Assembly (NCBI RefSeq): GCF_009905375.1
Contig: NC_133649.1
Span: 225,949,275 to 226,013,274 of the forward strand
Origin: Apium graveolens
Taxonomy: Eukaryota; Streptophyta; Magnoliopsida; Apiales; Apiaceae
Direction: 5' to 3'
Length of the DNA stretch: 64,000 nucleotides
Shown one piece after another: positions 54,669 to 64,000 of the stretch (position 1 is its first letter; the number at the start of each line of letters is the position of its first letter). The notes below the pieces were generated by a model, which did not search any database, was not told the origin of the DNA, and saw only the letters and a program-made list of their open reading frames with translations. Made by a program: the position numbers and the translations under genes.

Positions 54669-57600
54669 TGTAATAACCCCCAAAATTTTGAACTTTTTGT
54701 AACCCTTGTGAATAGTGTTTTTGCTGAATGAGAAAACTTTTCATGCCACACTATGTAGGGGTTCTGTTATGGATATTCTGAGATTTTATTAGTACTCTAT
54801 ATGGTATATAAGTGTATGTAAAGATCGTCAGAATCCAATTCCGAACACTTTGATTTTTCCCGAAAATCCACTAGATACGGAAAAAATTGAGTATAACGTA
54901 ACAGGATAAAAAGGATTTAAATTAAAGGATTATAAGAGAGGATCATAAAAGGAATATAATATATTGAGAAAGGTTAAGGGAACCTAAGTAATAAGATCCC
55001 GGGTATGATCCCTCAAACGATAAATGAAAATGAAAGTTAAGCGAACCGTATAATAGATCAGCGGTCATTAGGCAAACAATTAGGAAGTTAATCAAAGGGA
55101 TTAGAGAGGATGATGTCACCCAACCAATGAGAAGAGGACAAGGAGGGAAAGATGACATCATAGCATGACATAAGCATGACATGGGAAGGAAGGAAATGTG
55201 GTGGAATATTAACCACACAAAAATCAAGGTTAAATTGGTAATTAACCAAAAACAAATCAAACATTCAACCAACCAAGCCAAACAATTCATTTTTATCAAA
55301 ACAAGAACACAAGGCATTTTATTTTCTTCATGCTCTCGGCTTTTTTCCATTTCCAAGAGAAACAAATTTCAAAACTCAAGATCAAGGCTTCCTAAATTGG
55401 TAAGATAATCCCCTAGTCATCCTTATGCATAGTTATGGCTATCTTATGAGTTTAAGCCTTCAATTCTTTCTCAATCTTCTTCAAGAAATCAATGAAGAAG
55501 ACAATGAATAGTGATTTCAAAGTTTTTAACTTGATTTTTTCTTGTTTTCCTTTAAGATCCAAGCATCCCTAATACTTCTCAAGACTTCTTAAGGCTTCCT
55601 AGCTACTCCCACCACTTCAAGGAAGGTATATCATCTCCAAACCCTATATTCCTTTGTATAATAAGATGATTTTGATTGTTATGGTGATATAGTAGCTTAA
55701 TGCTTGTGGTTTAGAGTTTGGGTTGGAGTGGTAGTGAAATGGAATGGTGAATCTTGTTGTTTTGGTTAAAAGAACTTAAGTATAGTTAAATTGAAGCTTA
55801 AGCATAAGTATAAATGTTAATATTGAACTTATTGGGGATGTTATGATGTAATAAGGATGGACTTTGGTTGTATGAATGGATTGGGGGTTGTTTGGTGATG
55901 AATTGGAGTGATATAAAATTTGGGTAATCGCGTAAACATAGCCGTCGTAATGTCCGATTTACTTTAGACTACTTTTGTTCATAACATTTGGACCCGAGAA
56001 CTCCCTGCTAGATTTTTACCATTCCATGTGTAGATAGTTCATGTTACGAGCTTCGTTTTGATATGTAGTTCGTTTGATTCCGATGCACGGTTTAGGAGAA
56101 ACGACCGTTTCAAGTAACGGCGTTTCGCGAACGAAACTTTTCCCCTCGCCTTACTTTGAAACATAGGTTAAAGACCAAAAAGGGTTAATTAATGTATGAA
56201 ACAATTATGGTAATTGTGCTAGGCAGTTGGTAAGACACCCGCGAAAGAATCGCATCAAAACTCGTAATGGTTAATTTATTAAAAATGGTGGAGCCGAGGG
56301 TACTCGAGTGACTTAAGAGAATCAGTAAGCGCAAAACAAGCGTTAGAGTCTAAGTTAGTTAAAGTATAGATTTACAAGTGACTTTGGTTTACTTGTTGTT
56401 TATAGGTTACCAGACTCGTCCCGAGCCTTTTATCACCCCCAGTCGCTCAGGCAAGTTTTCTACCCGTTATACCTGTTGTTGTGATGTATATGTGTATATG
56501 CATGATCTTGCGATAAATGCATATTTGTTATTAGCAAATTCTTGCGATATATTGTAGCATGTGATATGGTACATATGCACGCCTGTTTCGTATTCTTCCC
56601 ATAAATATCTATTGGTTCAGTTGATAATACCTATGCTAGAGAATAGCGGTAATTTGCATATACCCTTAGTATAGGGACCCAAAGGTGAAAACATTTTCTA
56701 GAACCGGGAGTCGAGGATCCCGAGTAGATTTTATATATATATATTTATATATATATGGTTATAGTTTTCCAAACTATTAATCGAATAAGTTTTATTCGAT
56801 AACTTTATTTTATTTAATGAATATTATTTGAATATTCATTCGAGGACTTATGACTCTGTTTATTCTATTTAATGATTATTAATTGGTTATTCATTGGAGG
56901 ATGTATGACTCCGTTTATTTTATTTAATGAATATTATTTATAATATTCATTCGAGGTATTATGACTCCGCTTATTATTTAATAATATTCTTTATTTTATT
57001 AAAGAATAATGTTTCGATAATCAAACTTATTTTCGATTATTCAAATAAAGATAGTACTTTCATATAACTATATCTTTGGTTATTTAATATCCATTTCAAG
57101 TATAAGTTTTAAAACTTCTACTTCGATTATTTTTATAAGGATTATCTTTATGAGAATATTATTTAAATAATAATATTCAGATATTTTCTAATATATCGGG
57201 ACTGATTTATTTTAATAAATCAGCAGTACTCCAAACATTCTTAAAAATGTTTTCGAGTCTTCAAAATGATTTTTAACGTTAGAGTGGACCCCAAAACTCA
57301 TTTTTTTTATATTTAAGATCTTCCTTTCAAAGGGGATTTAAATACTCGCTCAAAACCTGGGGATCCAGCTCTCTGGTGCATTTTACATTCGCAACGTGGT
57401 TGCTGTTTTGAGAAAACAAATGAATTGATTAATTACCCAACGTTCGGGAAGTAAGCCCATCTAATTGAGTCGGCATAAGCGACAGGCCGGGGTACGGTCT
57501 ATCAAAGTGTAAGTGGCTGGGTGGCAGTCCATCAACGCGTAAGAGGCCGGGTGGCGGTCCAGCACAAGGTCCTTATGTGGCCAGGGCGATGACCGGTGGG

Positions 57601-58533
57601 GGATTCATCCATCTACTAGTAGAAAAGGTTACTTATTGGTATCTTTTCCTGATCAGCAAGATATCGGGTTTATGCCAAAATTCTTTTCCTTTCCAAAATT
57701 CATTGGATGTTACAAACTCTGTTCATACTTTACATAACAGAGGTTCCAGAAAATGTTTAAGAGATATATATGTGGATATATATCGGGACTAAATAAAGTA
57801 TCTCGTAACTTTATTTCATTCAATAATATTTCAAAGATTGAATCTATTCAAGTCTTAACTTGTGGTCTCATCTATGGGATGACTTTTTTTTTAAACCAAT
57901 AATACTTTGAACAGTGGTAGTTCAAGTAGCCTATAAATGATATAAGTATAGTGAAGTATTTGGTAACTTCATCTTCCTTTAAGCTTATATCCAGTAAGTA
58001 ATTATCTTACTTTTGATAAAGGTTTTTAGTAAGTTATCTATTAGATACTTGCATTATTGATTACACTATATATTATCTTGCGAGCTGTAATGCTCACTCT
58101 TGCTTTATTTCTTCATCACACAACAACAGTTAGGATGGATGGCCAGACTCAAGCAGACCCAGCGCAAGAGTGTGGGAAGCGCCCCGCGCCTTCCCGTTGA
58201 GATCATAGCTGCTATAGCTGCAGAGGTAGACCTATCTGTAGATCAGACCATCTACTTTTGAGAATCAATTATGTATAATTATAACTTGTGGCAGATAATG
58301 GCAATTAATTGTAAACTTATTAAGTAATCATTTTGGGTTGTAATAACTTTTAAATTGTGGATTCAAATACTTGTACTTATTTCAATTTCATCTCTGAGAC
58401 TATAACGGGTTGTGGTGTGTGTTAGTGTGGGGTCACAGCATGAGGTTAATTATTATTAATTAAGTGAAGTGATATTGTGGAAAGAAAGACCGTGACGACC
58501 TGGATCCCCGACCCCGGATCTGGGGGTGTTACA
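54669..58533 (+). repeat. 5' LTR of Gypsy-E (3,865 bp)
   Basis: It starts TGTAATAACCCCCAAAATTTTG and ends CCCGGATCTGGGGGTGTTACA, 4 nt before the PBS. ATTAG (54664-54668) is the likely left target duplication. It is related to the Gypsy-D LTR. Features are a CG-poor AT-rich block (56740-57200) with four CATTCGAGG/CATTGGAGG-type repeats (ATTTAATGAATATTATTTG...), and a GGCCGGGTGGCAGTCC-type repeat at 57490-57570. Short ORFs inside have no recognisable product. Confidence 0.9.
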
Positions 58534-58537
58534 GAAA

Positions 58538-58549
58538 TGGTATCAGAGC
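58538..58549 (+). other. Primer-binding site of Gypsy-E
   Basis: TGGTATCAGAGC after the LTR end and GAAA. Confidence 0.93.
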
Positions 58550-58745
58550 TAAGCATTATAAACCTCAGAGATGATGCGACGATATAATAACAAACTCACA
58601 AAGATAATAAGAACTCTTGCCAAGTTCATGGTCGGACTACTTAAAGTAGCGCTGACAGTTAAAACCCTTACGGGAACCCTTATAAGTATCATGATAGTAA
58701 CTTAGCTCGTTTAATGTGTAGGCGCCTGAGATAGAGGACCCTGAG

Positions 58746-59444
58746 ATGTTCGAGCGTGAGCATGATGAGGCACTGCTAGATGTTGAGGATCAAGAGGAGC
58801 CTGAGATGGAGGAGGATGAGGAGGACCCCTCAGAGGAGTCAGAGACGGAGGTCATTGCTATTTCAGATGAGGAGGACCCCTCAGAGGAGTCAGAGACAAA
58901 GGTCATTGCTATTCCAGATGAGGAGGACCCGGATGAGGTCCCCGTAGCTGAGGAGCGTGTCGGACCTATGGTAGTGTATACTGGTACCCCTTTACCCACA
59001 CTTCCGGTAGTCAGAGCTCCTACCCCTCCACCACTATCTTGGATCCCCTATGATGACAGCTCAGAGACCTATACTTCCGAGCCTAAGCAGACTGAGGAGG
59101 CACCCCCAGCGGCTCCGGATTCACCACCTCTCGACCCTGCCCACAGGCAGTCTTCGTTAGCCCATGGCTATGTTCAGGATGTACTGAGGACCCGATTGGC
59201 TGTTGTTGAGGCCAGGAGGGAGTTGGATGCGGAGAGGGCGGGTAGGCGTACCCGAGCTTATGAGACTAGGGCTGCTATACCCCGATCCTTGAAGAGGGAG
59301 ATGACGGGGATAGAGCTCACGTCCCGAGCGAGACTCAGATCTCTCCAAGGGGACAGGCATGGTAGGATCTCCAGGCGGCAGGCCGACTATATCTTCCATC
59401 GTGCGATGGAAAGGGTATGGGAGCTGACCCGCTCCTGTGTGTGA
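58746..59444 (+). CDS. Gypsy-E pre-gag ORF (232 residues)
   Basis: An intact acidic protein between PBS and gag, starting MFEREHDEALLDVED. The first 75 residues are mostly Glu/Asp and include a 17-residue tandem repeat (EEDPSEESETEVIAIS and EEDPSEESETKVIAIP). A Pro-rich linker follows (PPLSWIPYDD, PPAAPDSPPLDP), then a basic helical C-terminus (VQDVLRTRLAVVEARRELDAERAGRR, GIELTSRARLRSLQG, YIFHRAMERVWELTR). The C-terminal half is shared with Gypsy-D. The gene is GC-richer than its surroundings. Function unknown; an accessory or RNA-binding role is possible. Reading frame conservation in an otherwise decaying family makes it a real gene rather than chance. Confidence 0.7.
   Translation: MFEREHDEALLDVEDQEEPEMEEDEEDPSEESETEVIAISDEEDPSEESETKVIAIPDEEDPDEVPVAEERVGPMVVYTGTPLPTLPVVRAPTPPPLSWIPYDDSSETYTSEPKQTEEAPPAAPDSPPLDPAHRQSSLAHGYVQDVLRTRLAVVEARRELDAERAGRRTRAYETRAAIPRSLKREMTGIELTSRARLRSLQGDRHGRISRRQADYIFHRAMERVWELTRSCV
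58815..58916 (+). repeat. 51-bp tandem duplication in the pre-gag ORF
   Basis: Two units starting at 58815 and 58866 differ at about 4 bases; a third partial unit (GATGAGGAGGACCC) starts at 58917. The period is a multiple of three, so the frame is kept. Confidence 0.88.
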
Positions 59445-59852
59445 TTCAGGACCGACGATGGGATAGTCTAGTTGTCTAGTTAGCCGAGGCCTTAGTAAGA
59501 GCCAATTTTCCGGGATAGTTGACTTGTATATAGCATCCCTTTTTCTGACTATACAGATAGACTCTTGTGTATCACTTTTGGGACAGATGGCTGTAGCACT
59601 GTTGTACTTTTGACCAAATCAAACTATGTATTTCTCGCATTATGTATATATTTGTTTCCTTTCGGTTCAGTTCCTTAGTGACGAGGTCATTGTTTTTATC
59701 ATTATTATTACTGCACTTCTTATTAGAACTGTGATAATGTAATAGAATTGTGAGATACGTTCTCCCCATTATAGAGCTGTGCAAGGCACAATGTTGTATA
59801 TAATTGTGACCTAACGTTGAATTTCCCAATAATTTTTTTTATTATCAGTATC
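59445..59852 (+). other. Gypsy-E spacer between pre-gag ORF and gag
   Basis: No gene. It ends with TTTTTTTTATTATCAG and GTATCATG, a strong acceptor-like tract directly before the gag ATG at 59853, comparable to Gypsy-H. Confidence 0.55.
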
Positions 59853-62800
59853 ATGCCGCCAAGAAAGATTGGAACTAGGGCGAACCCTGGATCTGAGGAC
59901 CAGGGAAGCCATAACCAGGATGATAGGAACCAGGAACACAGTGAAGAGGAAGATGAGGATTATGTGGAACAGGATGACTCCCTGTATGAAGAGGAAGAGG
60001 AAACATATGATGTTGAGGGATTTGAGATAGAGGCTGAAGAAGGAGAAACTGAGGTTGAGCAACCAGTACCAAACCCAGGCATGGATCCCATGGGCCAGTT
60101 CATGCAACTCCTAAGGCAGAACTTGGAACGTCAACCCAACCCACCCCCTCAAGGAAATAACAATGTTGTGGCAAACTCTTTCAGGGCTTTTAAGTCCCTT
60201 AAGCCCCCTGAGTTCCACGGATCAGCCGACCCAGTTGAGGCAAGGGCATGGTTAAAGGAAATAGAGAAATCCTTTGAGATTCTGAGTATCGATGAGGCAC
60301 AGAAGACTGTATTTGCTACCTACCTTCTCAAAGGAGAAGCTAACTACTGGTGGGAGGCCAAGAAAAACATGGAGACAGATGCTATTATAACCTGGGAGAG
60401 ATTCAGTTAGTTGTTTTTGGGAAAGTATTTCCCGAGGTTTATGGAAAACCAGATGGAGCTCAAGTTCTTGGAGCTAAAGCAGAATAACTTGTCTGTAGCA
60501 GAGTACGAAGCGAAATTTACTGAGTTATCAAGGTTTGTGCCGGAGTTTATGAGCACCGAGGAAAAGAAAGCTAGGAGGTTTCAGCAGGGACTGAAACCGT
60601 GGATTCAGAACAGGGTGGCAATCCTTGAGCTTACGGATTATACCACTCTAGTGCAAAAGACAACAATTGTAGAAGCTGGAAGTGAACAGATGCAGAAGGA
60701 AAGAGAAAAGAAGGGAATAAAGAGGAAAAGTATGAGCATGGGTGGGGGTTCAGCAGGAAGGAGCTTCCCAACTAGATTTAATCGAGGAGCAGTGTCCCTA
60801 CCGGGAAAGAACACTGGGTTTAAGCGGCCCATGAGCGTGAATGTGAGCCAGAGTGGCCAGAAGTCAAGAATGTCCTATTCCAACCAGTCTCGACCCCCAT
60901 TGCCAGCCTGTAACGCTTGTGGAAGGATGCATTCTGGGGAGTGTAAAGGAAAGCCGGTAATCTGCTTCAAGTGTGGTCGAGAGGGTCACTATTCAGATAA
61001 GTGCACTTCGCCAACCCCCATTACCCGCCCAACCACCACTTGTCATCAGTGTGGACGCCCGGGTCATTGGAAGAGGGAATGCCCAATGAACAAACCAGCA
61101 GCTTTGGGAGCAAGCAGGGATGCTTCTAATAAGCCACCTACTGCAAGGACTTTCAACATGACAGTCCAGGATGCTATGAAAGATTCAGATGTGATAGCAG
61201 GTACCCTTTCTCTAAATTCAGTCAGTGCAAACGTTTTATTTGATTCGGAAGCAACTAAATCTTTTATATCAAGGGACTTTGCGCGTAAATTAAGACTTAA
61301 AGTTGAACCCTTGATAGAACCCTTACAAGTAGAAATAGCCAACCATGAAGTTATTCTTATTAATCTGATTCACCCCGCCTGTGAGTTAGGCATAGGGGGA
61401 CAATCTTTCAGTGTTGATCTGATTCCTTTTAAGTTAGGGGAATTTGATATAATTTTGGGAATGGACTGGCTATCTAGCAATGATGCTCAGATAGACTATA
61501 AAGGGAAGAAAGTTAAGTCAAATATCCCAGGGAAGAAAGAAGTTATATTTAGAGGAAAGAGGCAGACGCAGAAATTTTTGACTATGGCCCAGGCCAGAAG
61601 GATGCTACGAAAAGGAAATGAGGCCTACCTAGCCTATGTGGTGGACACGCAGAAGGAGGTGCCCAACTTACAAGATATTCCAGTAGTCAACGAATTTGAA
61701 GATGTATTCCCACAAGACCTTCCGGGATTACCACCCGATAGAGTGATTGAATTTGCTATTGAATTGGCCCCCGGGACGGCGCCAGTTTCAAAAGCACCTT
61801 ACCGATTAGCCCCGTTAGAAATGAAGGAATTAGCTATCCAATTGCAGGAACTCTTGGATAAGGGTATGATAAGACCCAGTGTGTCTCCGTGGGGAGCACC
61901 AGTTTTATTTGTTAAGAAGAAAGATGGGAGCATGAGGTTGTGCATCGACCATCGAGAGTTGAACAAGCTAACCATAAAGAACAGGTACCCATTACCTAGA
62001 ATAGACGATCTGTTCGACCAGCTAAAGGATGCTGTTTATTTTTCCAAAATTGACCTGAGAACTGGATATCACCAACTAAAGATTAAACCCGAAGATATTT
62101 CCAAGACAGCGTTCCGTACCAGGTATGGGCATTATGAGTTCTTGGTAATGTCCTTTGGATTAACCAACGCCCCAGCGGCTTTCATGGATTTAATGAATAG
62201 AGTATTTAAGAAGTACTTGGACAAGTGTGTGATAGTTTTTATCGATGATATTTTGATCTACTCAAGGACTGAGGCAGAACATGCAGAGCATTTGAGGATA
62301 GCTCTAGGAATACTCAGAGAGGAACAGTTGTATGCCAAATTCTCGAAGTGTGAATTCTGGCAGAATGAAGTACAATTTTTAGGACATGTGATCAATAAAG
62401 AAGGAGTATTGGTCGACCCCTCCAAGATAGAGGCGGTCTCGAATTGGGAAAGGCCAACCACACCCACAGAGGTAAGGAGTTTCATAGGATTGGCCGGCTA
62501 CTATCGTAGATTTGTACAGGACTTTGCAAAGATCGTAGCCCCTTTGACACGACTTACTCGTAAGACAGAGAAGTTTGAATGGACGGACAAATGCGAGAAC
62601 AGTTTTCAGGAGTTAAAGAAAAGGTTGGTAACGGCCCCGGTGTTGGCATTGCCGGACGGAAAAGGAGATTTTGTGATATATAGTGACGCGTCGCACAAAG
62701 GATTAGGGTGTGTGCTTATGCAGCACGGTAGAGTGATTGCGTATGCATCGAGACAACTGAAGGAATACGAGATTAGATATCCTACTCATGACCTTGAGCT

Positions 62801-63239
62801 CGCGGCAATAATATTTGCCTTAAAAATTTGGAGGCACTACTTGTATGGAGAGAAGTGCGAGATTTTCACAGACCATAAGAGCCTCAAGTACATATTTACG
62901 CAGAAAGAGCTCAACATGCGCCAGAGGAGATGGTTAGAACTAATCAAGGACTATGATTGTGAGATTCTCTATCATCCGGGGAAAGCCAATGTGGTGGCTG
63001 ATGCCCTTAGTAGAAAGGAAAGACTCAGAATGATAACGACTTCGGAGGAGTTAATCAGGGATTTTGAAAGAATGGAAATAGAAGTAAAGATAATCGGAAC
63101 CGGAACTGAAAAGCTTTTTGAGATCTCAATGCAGCCAGAGTTATTGGAAAAGATCCGATTGTGCCAAGAGAAAATAATGAATGAAGGCAGAAAGTCAATG
63201 ACTGGAGAGGAGATCCATACTGAGAAAGATGATAAAGGG
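59853..63239 (+). pseudogene. gag-pol: Gypsy-E gag-pol (gag, PR, RT, RNase H; truncated)
   Basis: It starts MPPRKIGTRANPGSEDQ, chosen because the preceding in-frame ATG lies in the T-rich leader. Acidic gag N-terminus, gag core ([55 protein letters not shown]), one TAG at 60408-60410, then three Cys clusters ([40 protein letters not shown]; 60909-61082). The protease active site reads DSE (GAA at 61248-61250) where DSG is required. RT has [31 protein letters not shown] and FIDDILIYS intact (near 62240). RNase H keeps [22 protein letters not shown] and VADALSR. Gag and pol are in one frame. It ends at 63239, where the Copia-G LTR adds a short false tail and stop. Confidence 0.95.
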
Positions 63240-64000
63240 TGTTAGGTCCCAATTTGTTTGTAGAAGGGGGGTTGAATGCAAACAATACCGTTTAAACGAA
63301 TAAAATGCGGAATAAAAATGTGAAACAAAATTCAAGTTAAATAAAACTTTTATTAAACTTTAAAGGTGTTACAACTACGGTATCGGTTACAAGGGATTAA
63401 TCTCAAATCAATTATTACAAATCTAGAATAAATTCGACATGAACTTTTTCTATTTTTGCAATTAAAAGATCAAATGCTAAATGCGATTTGAGATTAAGTT
63501 CTAGGGATTTTAATCCGCTAGATTGATACACAAGAACAAGATAAATAATTCTAGTGGATTGGATTTAACTTTTCAATCTAGAATTTTGATCTTGAATAAA
63601 GCAGATGAAAAATAAAATGTTGTGCCTTTATTTTCTGCTGTGTTCTTGACTTGTGTGTTCTGTTGAATTATTATTGCATGAATGTCTTCTGCTGCTTCTA
63701 TTTAATCCAATCAGTCGAGTAGAATGTATTGGCATGATAATCTCTTTGAGCTGGCAAGACAATCAGAATGAACTAGCAAGACTTTCGGTATGACTATCAA
63801 TTGTCATACCGATTGTCATAGTAATTCAAAATCAGATTGTCTTACTGAATTAATAATAGATTTTAATGTAATAAAAAATCTGATAAGACAATCCTTTTGA
63901 ATTAGCATGACTTTCGGTATGACTATTGATTGTCATACCGATTGTCATACTAATACAATCAGTTGTCTTTAAGAATTAATAACAGATTTTAAATCAATTA
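63240..64000 (-). repeat. Copia-G LTR (start; solo or 3' LTR of a minus-strand element)
   Basis: It begins TGTTAGGTCCCAATTTG, matching the PBS-side end of the Copia-C LTR (12749). The LTR is therefore in minus orientation, and its U5 end faces Gypsy-E. It would be the 3' LTR of a minus-strand copia element or a solo LTR; the window ends before its other edge. It contains repeated GACTTTCGGTATGAC words and two hairpins (63787-63810 and 63916-63939). No gene is seen. Confidence 0.88.

Larger units (their letters stand above)
54669..63239 (+). mobile_element. Gypsy-E: chromovirus-like Ty3/gypsy element, 5' part
   Basis: 5' LTR, PBS, pre-gag ORF, gag and pol as far as RNase H, cut at 63240 by Copia-G. 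Very long LTRs, the gag type and RT motifs fit the Tekay/Del group of chromoviruses (inference; the chromodomain is outside the window). It is the best-preserved gypsy element here, with one in-frame stop in 3.4 kb of gag-pol. Confidence 0.92.

Noticed and set aside
59572..59829. Minus-strand 85-codon ORF in the Gypsy-E spacer
   Set aside because: It has no similarity to the other elements, and the spacer is untranslated leader in the sense direction.

Overview
The window is plant nuclear DNA made almost entirely of nested LTR retrotransposons. The evidence is the plant-type Ty1/copia and Ty3/gypsy (chromovirus) polyproteins, primer-binding sites complementary to the 3' end of initiator-Met tRNA (TGGTATCAGAGC), TG...CA LTR ends and 5-bp target duplications. 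I found no convincing host gene, tRNA, rRNA or CRISPR array. The sequence alone does not name the species; a eudicot is plausible but that is inference.

Elements, named here by letter. Left half: Copia-A (+, 1-7804, left end outside the window) sits inside Copia-C (-, 7805-14019). Copia-C sits inside Gypsy-D (-, 14020-24705), which also holds a 1.7-kb solo LTR (14621-16295) and a 4.5-kb solo LTR (18002-22539). Gypsy-D is inserted in the integrase region of Copia-F (-, 24706-28414). Right half: the 5' LTR of Copia-F is split by Gypsy-H (+, 28415 to about 37400), which carries LTR-internal-LTR-partial internal. Copia-B (+) follows, from its 5' LTR at 37526 to the interrupted 3' LTR at 54668, with a 4.1-kb solo LTR in its RNase H gene (43680-47748). 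Gypsy-E (+, 54669-63239) is inserted in the Copia-B 3' LTR and is itself cut by Copia-G (63240 to the window end). Insertion order follows from the nesting: F is older than D and H; D is older than C; C is older than A; B is older than E; E is older than G.

Most coding regions are decayed by a few stops and frameshifts, yet every domain can be read: gag with CCHC knuckles, protease, integrase, reverse transcriptase, RNase H and, in Gypsy-H, a chromodomain. Copia-A and Copia-B belong to one family. Between RNase H and the 3' LTR this family carries about 6 kb of extra sequence with two further genes. One is an 89-codon small ORF behind its own TATA box. The other is a roughly 1,240-codon ORF in the position of the env-like genes of SIRE/Maximus-type copia elements.

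The most interesting signal is the small ORF. Both copies have an in-frame UAG at codon 41, yet all 11 differences between the copies in the 48 codons after it are synonymous. The large ORF is preceded in both copies by a well-formed branch point, polypyrimidine tract and AG. Similar AG signals recur at the stop-blocked gag/pol junctions of three different copia elements. Identities and differences quoted were counted by eye on the stretches named.
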